NCBI GenBank assembly: GCA_905182495.1
Contig: CAJJBU010000008.1
Location: forward strand, 1-64,000
Length of the DNA stretch: 64,000 bases
Reading direction: 5' to 3'
Origin: Flavobacteriales bacterium UBA952
GTDB taxonomy: Bacteria > Bacteroidota > Bacteroidia > Flavobacteriales_D > Crocinitomicaceae
Shown here: in pieces, positions 46,322 to 54,784 of the stretch
Numbering within the stretch: position 1 is the stretch's first letter
How the letters are laid out: each line of letters starts with the position of its first letter
Made by a program: the position numbers and the translations under genes
Notes under the pieces: generated by a model
What the model saw: the letters and a program-made list of their open reading frames with translations, nothing else
What the model was told of the DNA's origin: nothing
Database searches by the model: none

Positions 46322-46987
46322 ATGGGTAAAGATAAATTATGGCGTTTTTCAGAAGTTAAACGATTTCCAAATGTCATCGAATCACCTTTAATGGAGCCCT
46401 TTGCTCAAAAAGGAAAATGGAAACAAGAGATTTTCAAAAACAACAAACCTATCGTTCTGGAATTGGGATGTGGTAAAGGAGAATACGCAGTAGGACTAGG
46501 AAAACTCTACCCAGATAAAAACTTTATAGGAATTGATATAAAAGGAAATAGAATATACATTGGGGCAAAGGAGGCTATCGAAAACAAGATGGATAATGTC
46601 ATGTTCCTACGCACTAGGATTGACTTTATAGAAAGCTTTTTTGAGCAGGACGAAATAGATGAAATTTGGCTCACTTTTTCTGACCCTCAACCCAAGAAAC
46701 CCAGAAAAAGACTCACGTCCCCTCTTTTCATAAGTCGATACCGTAAGTTTTTAAAGAAAAAAGGCATGGTGCATGTCAAAACCGATAGCGACATCCTTTT
46801 TGAGTATACTGAGGAAGAGATCAAATTGCAAGGATATCATTGTCATCAATTAACTTGGGATCTATATGGCGACTTTCATGACAAACTCGATGACTCACAA
46901 AAAGAACTATTCAAAATAAAAACACATTACGAAGAATTATTCGCGAGTAAAGGATCGGTAATTAAGTATTGTTCATTTGAAATATAA
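46322..46987 (+). CDS. trmB: tRNA (guanine-N7-)-methyltransferase
   Basis: TrmB methylates G46 of tRNA with S-adenosylmethionine. It is 221 residues from the ATG at 46322. The upstream ATG at 46271 lies within the lipoprotein gene in another frame and is rejected. Motifs are the SAM-binding VLELGCGKGEYAVGL (about residue 41), NFIGIDIKGNRIYIG, the catalytic IWLTFSDPQPKKPRKRL (about 116) and VKTDSDILFEYT. It sits 5 bases after the lipoprotein gene and converges on gatC. Confidence 0.95.
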   Translation: MGKDKLWRFSEVKRFPNVIESPLMEPFAQKGKWKQEIFKNNKPIVLELGCGKGEYAVGLGKLYPDKNFIGIDIKGNRIYIGAKEAIENKMDNVMFLRTRIDFIESFFEQDEIDEIWLTFSDPQPKKPRKRLTSPLFISRYRKFLKKKGMVHVKTDSDILFEYTEEEIKLQGYHCHQLTWDLYGDFHDKLDDSQKELFKIKTHYEELFASKGSVIKYCSFEI

Positions 46988-47278
46988 TTACTTGTCTAAC
47001 ACCTTAGGTATTCTAAAGTAATCTGAGTCCTTCTTAGGTGCATTTAACAAGGCCATGTCTTTTGTCAATGTTTGCTCAGCAATGTCTTCTCTCAAAACAT
47101 TAAGCTCATCATTCATAAATATCAGCGGCTCCACATTGTCAGTATCTAATTCAGAAAGTTTATCGATAAAACCAATTATCTTCTCCAAATCACCTTTAAT
47201 GGCCTCTAATTCAACACCTTTAAATTCAAGGCGTGAAAGGTGGGCTATATGTTGAACTAAATCGTCGGTAATTTTCAC
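46988..47278 (-). CDS. gatC: Asp/Glu-tRNA amidotransferase subunit C
   Basis: GatC stabilises the GatCAB amidotransferase that makes Gln-tRNA(Gln) or Asn-tRNA(Asn). At 96 residues, it has the typical start VQHIAHLSRLEF, the KIIGFIDKLSELDTDNVEPL middle and the LREDIAEQ and NAPKKDSDYFRIPKVL end. The gatA and gatB genes are not adjacent here. It abuts trmB convergently and is followed upstream by plsC in the same direction, with a 9-base gap. Confidence 0.93.
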   Translation of the reverse strand: MKITDDLVQHIAHLSRLEFKGVELEAIKGDLEKIIGFIDKLSELDTDNVEPLIFMNDELNVLREDIAEQTLTKDMALLNAPKKDSDYFRIPKVLDK

Positions 47279-47287
47279 AATACAAAG

Positions 47288-48067
47288 TTAAGCATTTCCT
47301 TGATTGGAATACAAACCTGGATACTCCTTTCTTAGGGGTGCCTCAACCCGTTCAAAGCACAGGTTTTTAAGTTCCGTAAAACTCATCCGGTCTACCTCTT
47401 CTTTAGAAATGGCTGGCCCCACATAAAACCTAGATACACCCGGGCGTGCTGGACCAAAAAACATAGTTGGATCTGAGAAAAGCAAGTGATTTGTAGTAAA
47501 AGTAATCGGCACAATGGGCACCTTAGCTTCCTTGGCGATTTTGAAAGCGCCATTTTTAAAAGGCAGCACCTTAGGAATGTTTTCTGAGGGGATTGTTCCT
47601 TCCGGAAAAATAACCAGAGACCATCCTTCTTTTATCGCCTCAATGGCCAGTGCATAAGACAAACCGACTTTTTTTCTGTCAAAGCGGTAGACAGGAATAT
47701 TTAAGTTTTTGAAATAGGTTCGAATAATGGGGTAATTCAAGATCTCACTCTTTCCCAGAAAAACAAAAGCATTTTTTGGAAGCATGGAGTACATAAAGAA
47801 AATATCCAAATAAGAAGTGTGGTTGGCAACGATTACAAAAGGCCCATCTGGCATTTTAGAACGGTCTACACACCGAACAACATAAAAACAAAATATGCGC
47901 ATCATCCAGCTCCAAATCACGAAAAGCCTGAAGCTATACTTCTTCCATGATTTCTTTAACAAAACCACTCTCAAAAATGGATACATGAGAATCGCAAAAA
48001 AAGAGAATACCAAAAAGATGTATATCTTCCACAAATTCCGCAACAATCCTAACAGAAACTTCATCAC
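47288..48067 (-). CDS. plsC: 1-acyl-sn-glycerol-3-phosphate acyltransferase
   Basis: This is a 259-residue lysophosphatidate acyltransferase acting in the inner membrane. After a hydrophobic N-terminus (about 5-35) come the acyltransferase motifs: NHTSYLD (motif I, NHx4D, about residue 82), YRFDRKK (motif II), FPEGTIPSE (motif III, about 155) and VPIVPITFTTN (motif IV). It precedes gatC with a 9-base gap and is divergent from trpS. Translation could start at the first or second Met. Confidence 0.92.
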   Translation of the reverse strand: MMKFLLGLLRNLWKIYIFLVFSFFAILMYPFLRVVLLKKSWKKYSFRLFVIWSWMMRIFCFYVVRCVDRSKMPDGPFVIVANHTSYLDIFFMYSMLPKNAFVFLGKSEILNYPIIRTYFKNLNIPVYRFDRKKVGLSYALAIEAIKEGWSLVIFPEGTIPSENIPKVLPFKNGAFKIAKEAKVPIVPITFTTNHLLFSDPTMFFGPARPGVSRFYVGPAISKEEVDRMSFTELKNLCFERVEAPLRKEYPGLYSNQGNA

Positions 48068-48133
48068 GAAGAAAATTAAGAAAAAGAATTGGAAATCAAA
48101 GGAAATATATTTTCTACTTTTACATAAATACTT

Positions 48134-49111
48134 ATGGCAAGAATATTAACAGGAATACAGAGCACAGGGACAACTCATCTAGGAAATCTTTTAGGGGCGA
48201 TTATACCCGCAATTAACCTAGCAAAAGACGCAAGTAATGAATCCTTTTTGTTTATAGCTGATCTGCATTCCCTGACTCAGGTTAAAAATGCCGATGAACT
48301 TAAGGAAAACACCTACAAAACAGCAGCGGCTTGGTTGGCCTGTGGCCTCGACCCCGCGAAAACCGTATTCTACCGCCAAAGCGATATCGCTGAGGTAACA
48401 GAGCTAATGTGGCACCTCCTTTGTTTTTACCCTTATAAGCGCTTAACTCTAGCGCACTCATTTAAGGATAAGGCAGACCGTCTTGACGATGTTAATGGCG
48501 GCTTGTTCACCTATCCCATGTTAATGGCAGCAGACATACTCCTATATGATGCTGAGATTGTTCCGGTAGGGAAAGACCAAAAGCAGCATATTGAAATGAC
48601 TAGAGATGTAGCTACTAAATTCAACCTCCAATTGGGAGAAACCTTTGTGATCCCCGAAGAATCTATAGCTGAAGATACGATGTTAATTCCTGGCACTGAC
48701 GGACATAAGATGAGCAAATCAAGAAACAACCTCATCGACATCTTCCTTCCCGAGAAAAAGCTTCGCAAACAGATTATGTCCATTATATCAAACAGCGAGG
48801 CACTCGAAGAACCTAAAAAACCGGACAACTGCAATATATTTGCCCTGTATTCAATCTTAGCTGAACCAGCGGCTATAGATGAAATGAGAGGCCTCTACGA
48901 AAAAGGAGGCTATGGATATGGCCATGCCAAGCAGGCGCTTTACGAGCTGATCCTTGATAAATTCGAATCGGAACGAACTCTTTTCAAGCATCTTATTGAA
49001 AATAGAAATGAAATTGATGAGGCACTTTCCATAGGTGCTGCTAAAGCCAAAAAGATAGCTCAAACCGTCTTGCAGCGTGTTCGTAAAAAAGCAGGGTACG
49101 CAAAGACTTAA
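48134..49111 (+). CDS. trpS: Tryptophanyl-tRNA synthetase
   Basis: This is a class I aminoacyl-tRNA synthetase of 325 residues. The HIGH-like motif is in GIQSTGTTHLGNLLGAI (His about residue 15), the KMSKS motif in GTDGHKMSKSRNNL (about 192) and the Trp-binding region in LLYDAEIVPVGKDQKQHIEMTRD. It charges tRNA(Trp). It is divergent from plsC and overlaps the DUF2805 gene by a few bases at the convergent end. Confidence 0.97.
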   Translation: MARILTGIQSTGTTHLGNLLGAIIPAINLAKDASNESFLFIADLHSLTQVKNADELKENTYKTAAAWLACGLDPAKTVFYRQSDIAEVTELMWHLLCFYPYKRLTLAHSFKDKADRLDDVNGGLFTYPMLMAADILLYDAEIVPVGKDQKQHIEMTRDVATKFNLQLGETFVIPEESIAEDTMLIPGTDGHKMSKSRNNLIDIFLPEKKLRKQIMSIISNSEALEEPKKPDNCNIFALYSILAEPAAIDEMRGLYEKGGYGYGHAKQALYELILDKFESERTLFKHLIENRNEIDEALSIGAAKAKKIAQTVLQRVRKKAGYAKT

Positions 49112-49368
49112 GTCACGTTGTTATGACTGATACTTCGCTGTCGTGAGCATTTGTGCCTACCTAACGTGAATGTTCTTTTCCCCTGATGCTTCGTACTTCT
49201 CCCCTGAACTCTTTTACGCCAACGCTTCCAGCTGCTGTTTTTTAATTCCGTTCTCATGAGTATTATAACTTCTTTTTCACTCAAAGAAAATTGGTGTAAG
49301 ATCGCATCAAAAGGAGTTCGATCTTCCCAAGCCATCTCAATTACCCTATCGATTTCCCATTCTTCCAT
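49108..49368 (-). CDS. DUF2805 / TIGR03643 family protein
   Basis: This is an 86-residue protein of the DUF2805 (TIGR03643) family. The conserved core VIEMAWEDRTPFDAILHQFSLSEKEVIILMR then WRKRVQGRSTKH (residues 9-60) is clearly visible; the rest is a basic tail. The function is unknown. From memory, the family is often encoded beside a DUF2256 protein and a cryptochrome/photolyase-type gene. Here the DUF2256 gene lies divergently at 49409 but no photolyase is in the window. The helix-turn-helix-like AILHQFSLSEKEV could bind nucleic acid. Confidence 0.85.
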   Translation of the reverse strand: MEEWEIDRVIEMAWEDRTPFDAILHQFSLSEKEVIILMRTELKNSSWKRWRKRVQGRSTKHQGKRTFTLGRHKCSRQRSISHNNVT

Positions 49369-49408
49369 ATCAGTAAAACAAAAGTTTATTTAAAAATGTT
49401 TAAAGCGT

Positions 49409-49558
49409 GTGAAAACATTAAAAAAAGAAAACTTCCCCAGCAAAATCTGCAAGTGCTGTCATAAAGAATTCAATTGGAGAAAAAAATGGAAGCGGTGCTG
49501 GAATGAAGTTATCTACTGCAGCGAACGCTGCCGGAGATCAAAGAAGGCTATCGAATAA
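49409..49558 (+). CDS. DUF2256 zinc-ribbon-like small protein
   Basis: This is a 49-residue protein below the usual gene-calling cutoff. From the GTG at 49409 it reads KTLKKENFPSKICKCCHKEF then NWRKKWKRCW, YCSERCRR and KKAIE, ending at the TAA at 49556-49558. The spacing C-x2-C, then W-R-K-K-W, C-W and C-S-x2-C-R is the DUF2256 signature, with Cys placed to bind zinc. It is divergent from DUF2805 by 40 bases and its last 11 bases overlap the end of the PorG-like gene. The start is inferred from GTG because no ATG is available in frame. Confidence 0.8.
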   Translation: MKTLKKENFPSKICKCCHKEFNWRKKWKRCWNEVIYCSERCRRSKKAIE

Positions 49559-50369
49559 CCGGGCAGTTGTTTCCTTTACCTAAGCGAAAAGTAAGCATTG
49601 CTCCTGCATATACATACCAATCTTTATTCGTGGAGTTACCACGTTTCCCGAAGGTGGAGCCATCCAAGCTTCTATTTGCAAGAGCTACAGCATCTGCTCC
49701 ATTAATTGATTCGAGTAATTCAGGGGCCATATAAGTATCCGCCCCCACGTCATCCAGATAGTCGGTAAAGGTTTTTCGTATGGCTATATCCAAATTAAAG
49801 GAACAAAATTTTCCTAAAGAGACTTTAACACCTAACCCCAGTGGCACGCAAAGCTGGTACTTATTATAGGTCCGAGTACCAGAAGCATTATTCTGTCCCT
49901 CGGTACCAATATTCTGCAATGCAATCATTTCACCATTATACTCTGTTTTGGGATTCATTTGAAAAACCCCAATTTGGGTAATCATATATGCCGTACCGAT
50001 GTAGCGCCTATTGCCAAATTGAAAAGGCATATAATGGAACTCAAAACCACCTGCAATTTCTGCAATATGTGTTTTGAAGTTTAAATTTCGATTCAAAGTT
50101 AAGTCTTGAGTTGCATCCTTATCATCGGCAGCCACATTGCCATATGTCGCATTAAAGCGTAGCGTCAATCTAGAATGAACATTAAAACGGTAAACAAGAC
50201 TACCGGCAAGTTTACTCTTATAAAAGGGTTTAAATTGGTTTAAGTCTCCAATATAGAACATGGTTCCAGCATGAAATCCAATCTCAGAACGAGAGAAAAA
50301 GTTGGGTTGTTGGGCACGCAATTGCGTAGCCAAAAATAACATTAGATAAAAAATATAACTAGTTCTCAC
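49548..50369 (-). CDS. PorG-like (DUF6089) outer-membrane beta-barrel protein
   Basis: This is a 273-residue outer-membrane protein with a signal peptide (LATQLRAQQ, cleavage near residue 20) and alternating beta strands. Family marks are the start SEIGFHAGTMFYIGDLNQF, the segment KTFTDYLDDVGADTYM and the end RGNSTNKDWYVYAGAMLTFRLG. These match DUF6089/PorG, a component linked to the type IX secretion machinery in Porphyromonas and Flavobacterium. It would serve the several CTD-bearing proteins in this window. It is downstream of typA in the same direction. Confidence 0.85.
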   Translation of the reverse strand: MRTSYIFYLMLFLATQLRAQQPNFFSRSEIGFHAGTMFYIGDLNQFKPFYKSKLAGSLVYRFNVHSRLTLRFNATYGNVAADDKDATQDLTLNRNLNFKTHIAEIAGGFEFHYMPFQFGNRRYIGTAYMITQIGVFQMNPKTEYNGEMIALQNIGTEGQNNASGTRTYNKYQLCVPLGLGVKVSLGKFCSFNLDIAIRKTFTDYLDDVGADTYMAPELLESINGADAVALANRSLDGSTFGKRGNSTNKDWYVYAGAMLTFRLGKGNNCPVIR

Positions 50370-50420
50370 AATTAACTAACGATTCAGAACCTATATTATT
50401 ACGGTTCAGTCGCAATAAAT

Positions 50421-52220
50421 TTAGTTTTTTTGAGATCGTTTACGGTCCATTTCTTTCAGATAAACTTTACGAATACGCAATTTCTGAGGCGTAACCTCCA
50501 CATACTCATCTCTCTGTATGTACTCTAAACATTCTTCAAGGCTAAATAATCTTGGCGGTATAATTCGAACCTTTGCATCAGTACCAGACTTACGCATGTT
50601 CGTCAATTGCTTTGTTTTTGTAACGTTAACAACGAGGTCACTTGCACGGCTATTTTCGCCAATTACTTGTCCTTCATAAATACTTTCTCCTGGCGAGATG
50701 AAGAAGGTTCCACGTTCTTGTAAGTTATTCAATGAGAAAGGTATTGAAGTTCCTAATTCCATTGAGATTAACGAACCATTTAATCTTCCTGGAATATCTC
50801 CTTTGTATGGCTGATAATCAACAAAACGGTGCGTCATGATCGCTTCTCCTGCCGTTGCCGTTAATAAGTAGTTTCTCAACCCGATAATTCCACGTGATGG
50901 AATCGAGAATTCAATCGTCATACGATCTCCTTTTGGCACCATATTCGTCATTTCACCTTTACGTTTCGTAACGGCATCTACGGCTGTTCCGCTATGTACT
51001 TCAGGAAGATCAATTGTCAATTCCTCCATCGGTTCGCATTTCTTACCGTCAATTTCTTTTATCAGCACTTGTGGCTGACCTACTTGAAGCTCGTATCCTT
51101 CACGACGCATGGTCTCAATAAGCACAGATAAGTGCATGACACCACGTCCAAATACCAACCACTTGTCTGCTTTATCGGTCTTTGCCACACGCAAAGCAAG
51201 ATTCTTCTCCAACTCCTTGTCTAATCGTTCAGAAATATGACGAGAAGTTACGAACTTGCCTTCTTTTCCAAAAAATGGCGAATCGTTAATTGAGAACATC
51301 ATACTCATCGTAGGTTCATCTATCGATATTGTTGGGAGTGGATCCGGATTTTCAACATCACAGATTGAATCTCCAATCTCAAATCCTTCCAATCCCGTAA
51401 TCGCACAAATATCACCTGGTTGAACCGAATCAACTTTCAAACGATTCGTTCCTTCGTATACAAATACATCTTTAATCTTATGTTTTTCCTTAGAACCGTC
51501 TCTTTTCGAAAGAATGATCGGCATGTTTGACTTAATGACACCTCTGTGCAATCGACCAATAGCAATACGCCCAACAAATGAAGAAAAATCTAAAGACGTA
51601 ATTAACATCTGGGTATTTCCTTCTTGGATTACTTTCGGCGGAAAATGTGAAAGAATCATTTCAAAAAGTGGTTCAATCGTAGTGGTTGGTTTTTTCCAAT
51701 CATCAGACATCCAATTGTTCTTTGCAGAACCATATGCTGTTGGGAAATCTAATTGTTCTTCCGTTGCATCCAAATCGAACATCAGGTCAAATACTTTCTC
51801 ATGAACCTCATCAGGTGTACAGTTATCTTTATCTACTTTGTTTACCACAACGATTGGTTTCAATCCAAGCGCAAGTGCTTTTCCAAGAACGAATCTCGTC
51901 TGTGGCATCGGGCCTTCAAAAGCATCAACTAACAAACAAACACCGTCTGCCATGTTTAGGACTCTCTCTACCTCTCCACCGAAATCGGCGTGACCAGGAG
52001 TGTCAATAATATTAATCTTAGTTCCCTTATAGGTTACAGATACATTCTTAGAAGTAATCGTGATACCACGTTCTCGTTCTAAATCATTACTATCCATGAT
52101 CAGCTCACCTTTTGGTCGGTTTCTTTCGTCTTTGACTTCACCAAGCTCTATCATTTTATCTACCAACGTCGTCTTGCCGTGGTCAACGTGCGCTATAATC
52201 GCAATATTCCTTATTTCCAT
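50421..52220 (-). CDS. typA: Ribosome-dependent GTPase TypA/BipA
   Basis: This is an EF-G-like GTPase of 599 residues that acts on the ribosome in stress and 50S assembly. G motifs are AHVDHGKTTLVDKM (G1, residues 10-23), RGITITSKN (G2), DTPGHADFGGEVERV (G3) and VNKVDKD (G4). The C-terminal EF-G-like domains and BipA-specific C-terminus follow, including PSRGIIGLRNYLLTATAGEAIM and TPQKLRIRKVYL. It lies 15 bases downstream of the DEAD-box gene, so the two were probably co-transcribed. Confidence 0.97.
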   Translation of the reverse strand: MEIRNIAIIAHVDHGKTTLVDKMIELGEVKDERNRPKGELIMDSNDLERERGITITSKNVSVTYKGTKINIIDTPGHADFGGEVERVLNMADGVCLLVDAFEGPMPQTRFVLGKALALGLKPIVVVNKVDKDNCTPDEVHEKVFDLMFDLDATEEQLDFPTAYGSAKNNWMSDDWKKPTTTIEPLFEMILSHFPPKVIQEGNTQMLITSLDFSSFVGRIAIGRLHRGVIKSNMPIILSKRDGSKEKHKIKDVFVYEGTNRLKVDSVQPGDICAITGLEGFEIGDSICDVENPDPLPTISIDEPTMSMMFSINDSPFFGKEGKFVTSRHISERLDKELEKNLALRVAKTDKADKWLVFGRGVMHLSVLIETMRREGYELQVGQPQVLIKEIDGKKCEPMEELTIDLPEVHSGTAVDAVTKRKGEMTNMVPKGDRMTIEFSIPSRGIIGLRNYLLTATAGEAIMTHRFVDYQPYKGDIPGRLNGSLISMELGTSIPFSLNNLQERGTFFISPGESIYEGQVIGENSRASDLVVNVTKTKQLTNMRKSGTDAKVRIIPPRLFSLEECLEYIQRDEYVEVTPQKLRIRKVYLKEMDRKRSQKN

Positions 52221-52235
52221 TAAAATTTTATTGAA

Positions 52236-54080
52236 TTAACGTCCTCTATGTCTTGGTTTATCTGAACCCGATCTGCGATCAGAACTCCCACTTCTATCTC
52301 CTGCACTATCTGATCTTCGGCCATCTCGTCCTGTTCTACCACTGCGAAAGTTACTGCCTCCAGATGATCTTCTGAACTCGCCTCCACCTGAACGACGTTG
52401 GCCTCCGCCTCCGCCTCCACCTGAACGACGCTGGCTTCCACCACCCACCACCACCTGAACGACCTTGACCACTACCACCTCCGTTTTGAGTATTGGTCAC
52501 CTCGACAGAAAGCTTTGTGCCTTCAAATTCAGTTCCATTAACACTTTTCAGAATACGCTCCGTATGCGCCTCATCGACATCGAAAAATGCATAAGAAGTC
52601 ATAATGTCAATACGTCCTATACCCGAAGAATCAATTCCAGCCGCATCACAGACAACGCGCAATAAACCACCTGGGTTAAGCCCGTCACGTTTTCCTGCAC
52701 TTAAGAAGAAACGAGTTTTACCTTCATCTCTTGCTCTAGCACCTTTATCCGTTCGGTCTCTATCTCTTCCTGAATCTTGCTTTGCTCGTTGGTTCACATC
52801 TCCAGCGCGGTCGTAATATTCTATAAATTGATTGAATTCAGCAGAAACAAACTTTTTGATAATTTCTGTTTTATCCATGTCTTCAAAAGAAGCTAAAATT
52901 TGAGGCATAAACTTCTCAATATCTTTCTCCTTAATCTGTATATCTATTGTTTTCTGAATAAGCTTCATCAATTGAATCTCACAAATCTCCTCTGCATTTG
53001 GTATTTTACCTTGTGCAAATGCTTTGCTCATTTGCTTCTCAATAGCCTTTATCTTATAATTTTCTTTTGGGCTAATTAAAACTAATGATTGTCCTTTTTT
53101 TCCAGCTCGCGCCGTTCTACCACTTCTGTGTGTGTAGTTTTCTGTATCATCAGGAAGGTTATAGTTGATAACATGTGTAATGTCATCTACATCAATACCT
53201 CTTGCAGCAACATCAGTAGCAACTAAAATCTGAAGTTCTTTGCTTCTGAATCGTGCCATAACACGATCTCTCATGGGTTGTGTCAAATCACCGTGTAAAG
53301 GTTCAGCATTATAGCCATCGCGTCCTAATTTCTCTGCAACTGTAGCCGTTTCATGTTTTGTCCGACAAAAGATCAATCCGTATATATTTGGATGAAAATC
53401 AATGAGTCGTTTTACAGCCTCATAACGATCTCTCTCCTTGACCACATAATATATGTGCTCAATATTCTCATTACTTTGATTTTTATGACCTATAGAAACT
53501 TCCAAAGGATCTGTCATATAGGTTTTAGCAATTCTCTCTACATCTTTTGGCATTGTAGCAGAAAAAAGCCAAACGTTTTTTGTTTCTGGTGTTGTCTCTA
53601 GAATAGAGTCTATGTCTTCCTTGAAACCCATATTCAGCATCTCATCTGCCTCATCCAAAACAACACATTGAACATCAGACAATTGCAATGCTCTTCTTTT
53701 GATTAAATCTAAAAGTCTACCCGGTGTGGCAACCACAATGGCGACTCATCTTTTTATTTGGGACATACACAGCGGTAATTTTTAATCCTTTTGTATATTT
53801 TGCGTATGTCTGCATGTCTTTTGCAATCTGAAGGCAAAGCTCTCTTGTAGGGCATAAAATTATAGCTTGGGGTAATTTTCTTGCTATTAATTCTATTTAT
53901 TAAAGGCAAGCCAAAGGCTGCCGTTTTCCCCGTTCCTGTCTGTGCTAACCCAACGAAATCACAATCGTCTTTCATTAGGTAGGGAATTGCTTTTTCTTGG
54001 ATAGGAGTCGGTGCTTCAAAACCCAATTCTTTTAACGACTTAAGCACCTCTTCTCTCAATCCCAGCTCTTCAAATGTCAT
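52236..54080 (-). pseudogene. DEAD-box RNA helicase with DbpA-type domain, several frame breaks
   Basis: This is an ATP-dependent RNA helicase that would be about 590-600 residues. From 54080, FEELGLREEVLKSLKEL and TPIQEKAIPYL (Q motif) lead to AQTGTGKTAAFGLPL (motif I). The frame then shifts at the C-run near 53870. The other frame reads AIILCPTRELCLQIA, but the following GG region seems shortened by some 20 or more bases around 53755-53775. From 53736 on, VVATPGRLLDLI, LDEADEMLNMG, SATMP, RGIDVDDITHVINY and HRSGRTARAGKKG are intact. A DbpA-type RNA-binding domain follows. A third shift in a GGG near 52448 scrambles the RGG/Gly-rich tail, which in the other frame ends at 52236. Three lesions in one gene make real decay or poor local sequence equally possible. 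Confidence 0.85.
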
Positions 54081-54102
54081 TCCTGTATTTTTAATTTGGG
54101 TG

Positions 54103-54110
54103 CAAAGGTA
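54103..54110 (-). promoter_or_regulatory. -7 element of DEAD-box/typA operon
   Basis: On the minus strand TACCTTTG fits TAnnTTTG, 22 bases before the helicase start. Confidence 0.45.
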
Positions 54111-54204
54111 CGTATAAATGAGTGCTTATACGATTATTCCACCTTTATTTGCTTGTATTACAGATATTAGCACCCAAAATAGGTGCTTACAAGTGAAGTT
54201 TTTC

Positions 54205-54212
54205 TATTTTTG
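54205..54212 (+). promoter_or_regulatory. -7 element of DUF5606 gene
   Basis: TATTTTTG fits TAnnTTTG, 14 bases before the start codon at 54227. Confidence 0.4.
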
Positions 54213-54226
54213 AACAAAATTTTCAA

Positions 54227-54769
54227 ATGGATTTAAAGGAAATCATATCAATTACCGGAAGACCGGGCTTATTCAAAGTGGTAGCGCAAGGAAAAAACAA
54301 TGTGATCGTAGAGTCAATTGTTGACAAAAAAAGATTTCCGGCACATGCCTCTGACCGTATTTCAACACTGGCAGACATCAGCATCTACACAACTGATGAA
54401 GATGCGAAACTTCTTGACGTACTGGCATCGTTTCATGATCATTATGAAGGGAAAGCATGTCCATCACACAAGGAAGACCTACCCCAACTAGAAGGACTTC
54501 TAAAAAAAATACTGCCTAATTACGATCAAGAACGCGTGTACAAATCTGATCTACGTAAAATATTCCAATGGTACAACATCCTTATCAATGCTGGGATCAA
54601 AATCAAGGAAAACGTAAAAAAAGAGGAAGTTAGCGAAGAAAAGGAAGTGAAAAAAGTAGCTCCTAAAAAAGCAGCTCCTAAAAAGGCGATTTCTAAAGGT
54701 AACGCTGGAAAGCCTTCCTCTGCAAAAAAATCAGGAACTACCAAAATGGCTTCTCAACGCGGGAAATAA
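54227..54769 (+). CDS. DUF5606 protein with Lys/Ala-rich tail
   Basis: This is a 180-residue protein of the DUF5606 family, restricted to Bacteroidota as far as I recall. The N-terminal domain (1-45) begins KEIISITGRPGLFKVVAQG and ANVIVE-like strands follow. A second helical part (about 65-125) has DLPQLEGLLKKILPNYDQERVY. The tail (about 127-180) repeats KKAAPKKA-type Lys/Ala/Pro units like histone-H1-type proteins, suggesting nucleic-acid contact. The function is unknown. It precedes the M3 peptidase gene by 15 bases, so they are probably co-transcribed. Confidence 0.85.
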   Translation: MDLKEIISITGRPGLFKVVAQGKNNVIVESIVDKKRFPAHASDRISTLADISIYTTDEDAKLLDVLASFHDHYEGKACPSHKEDLPQLEGLLKKILPNYDQERVYKSDLRKIFQWYNILINAGIKIKENVKKEEVSEEKEVKKVAPKKAAPKKAISKGNAGKPSSAKKSGTTKMASQRGK

Positions 54770-54784
54770 ATTTAGCTTAACATC

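Noticed and set aside
52220-52444. Separate 74-codon minus-strand gene between helicase and typA
   Set aside because: Its acidic, repetitive sequence is a shadow of the RGG/Gly-rich tail of the helicase in another frame.
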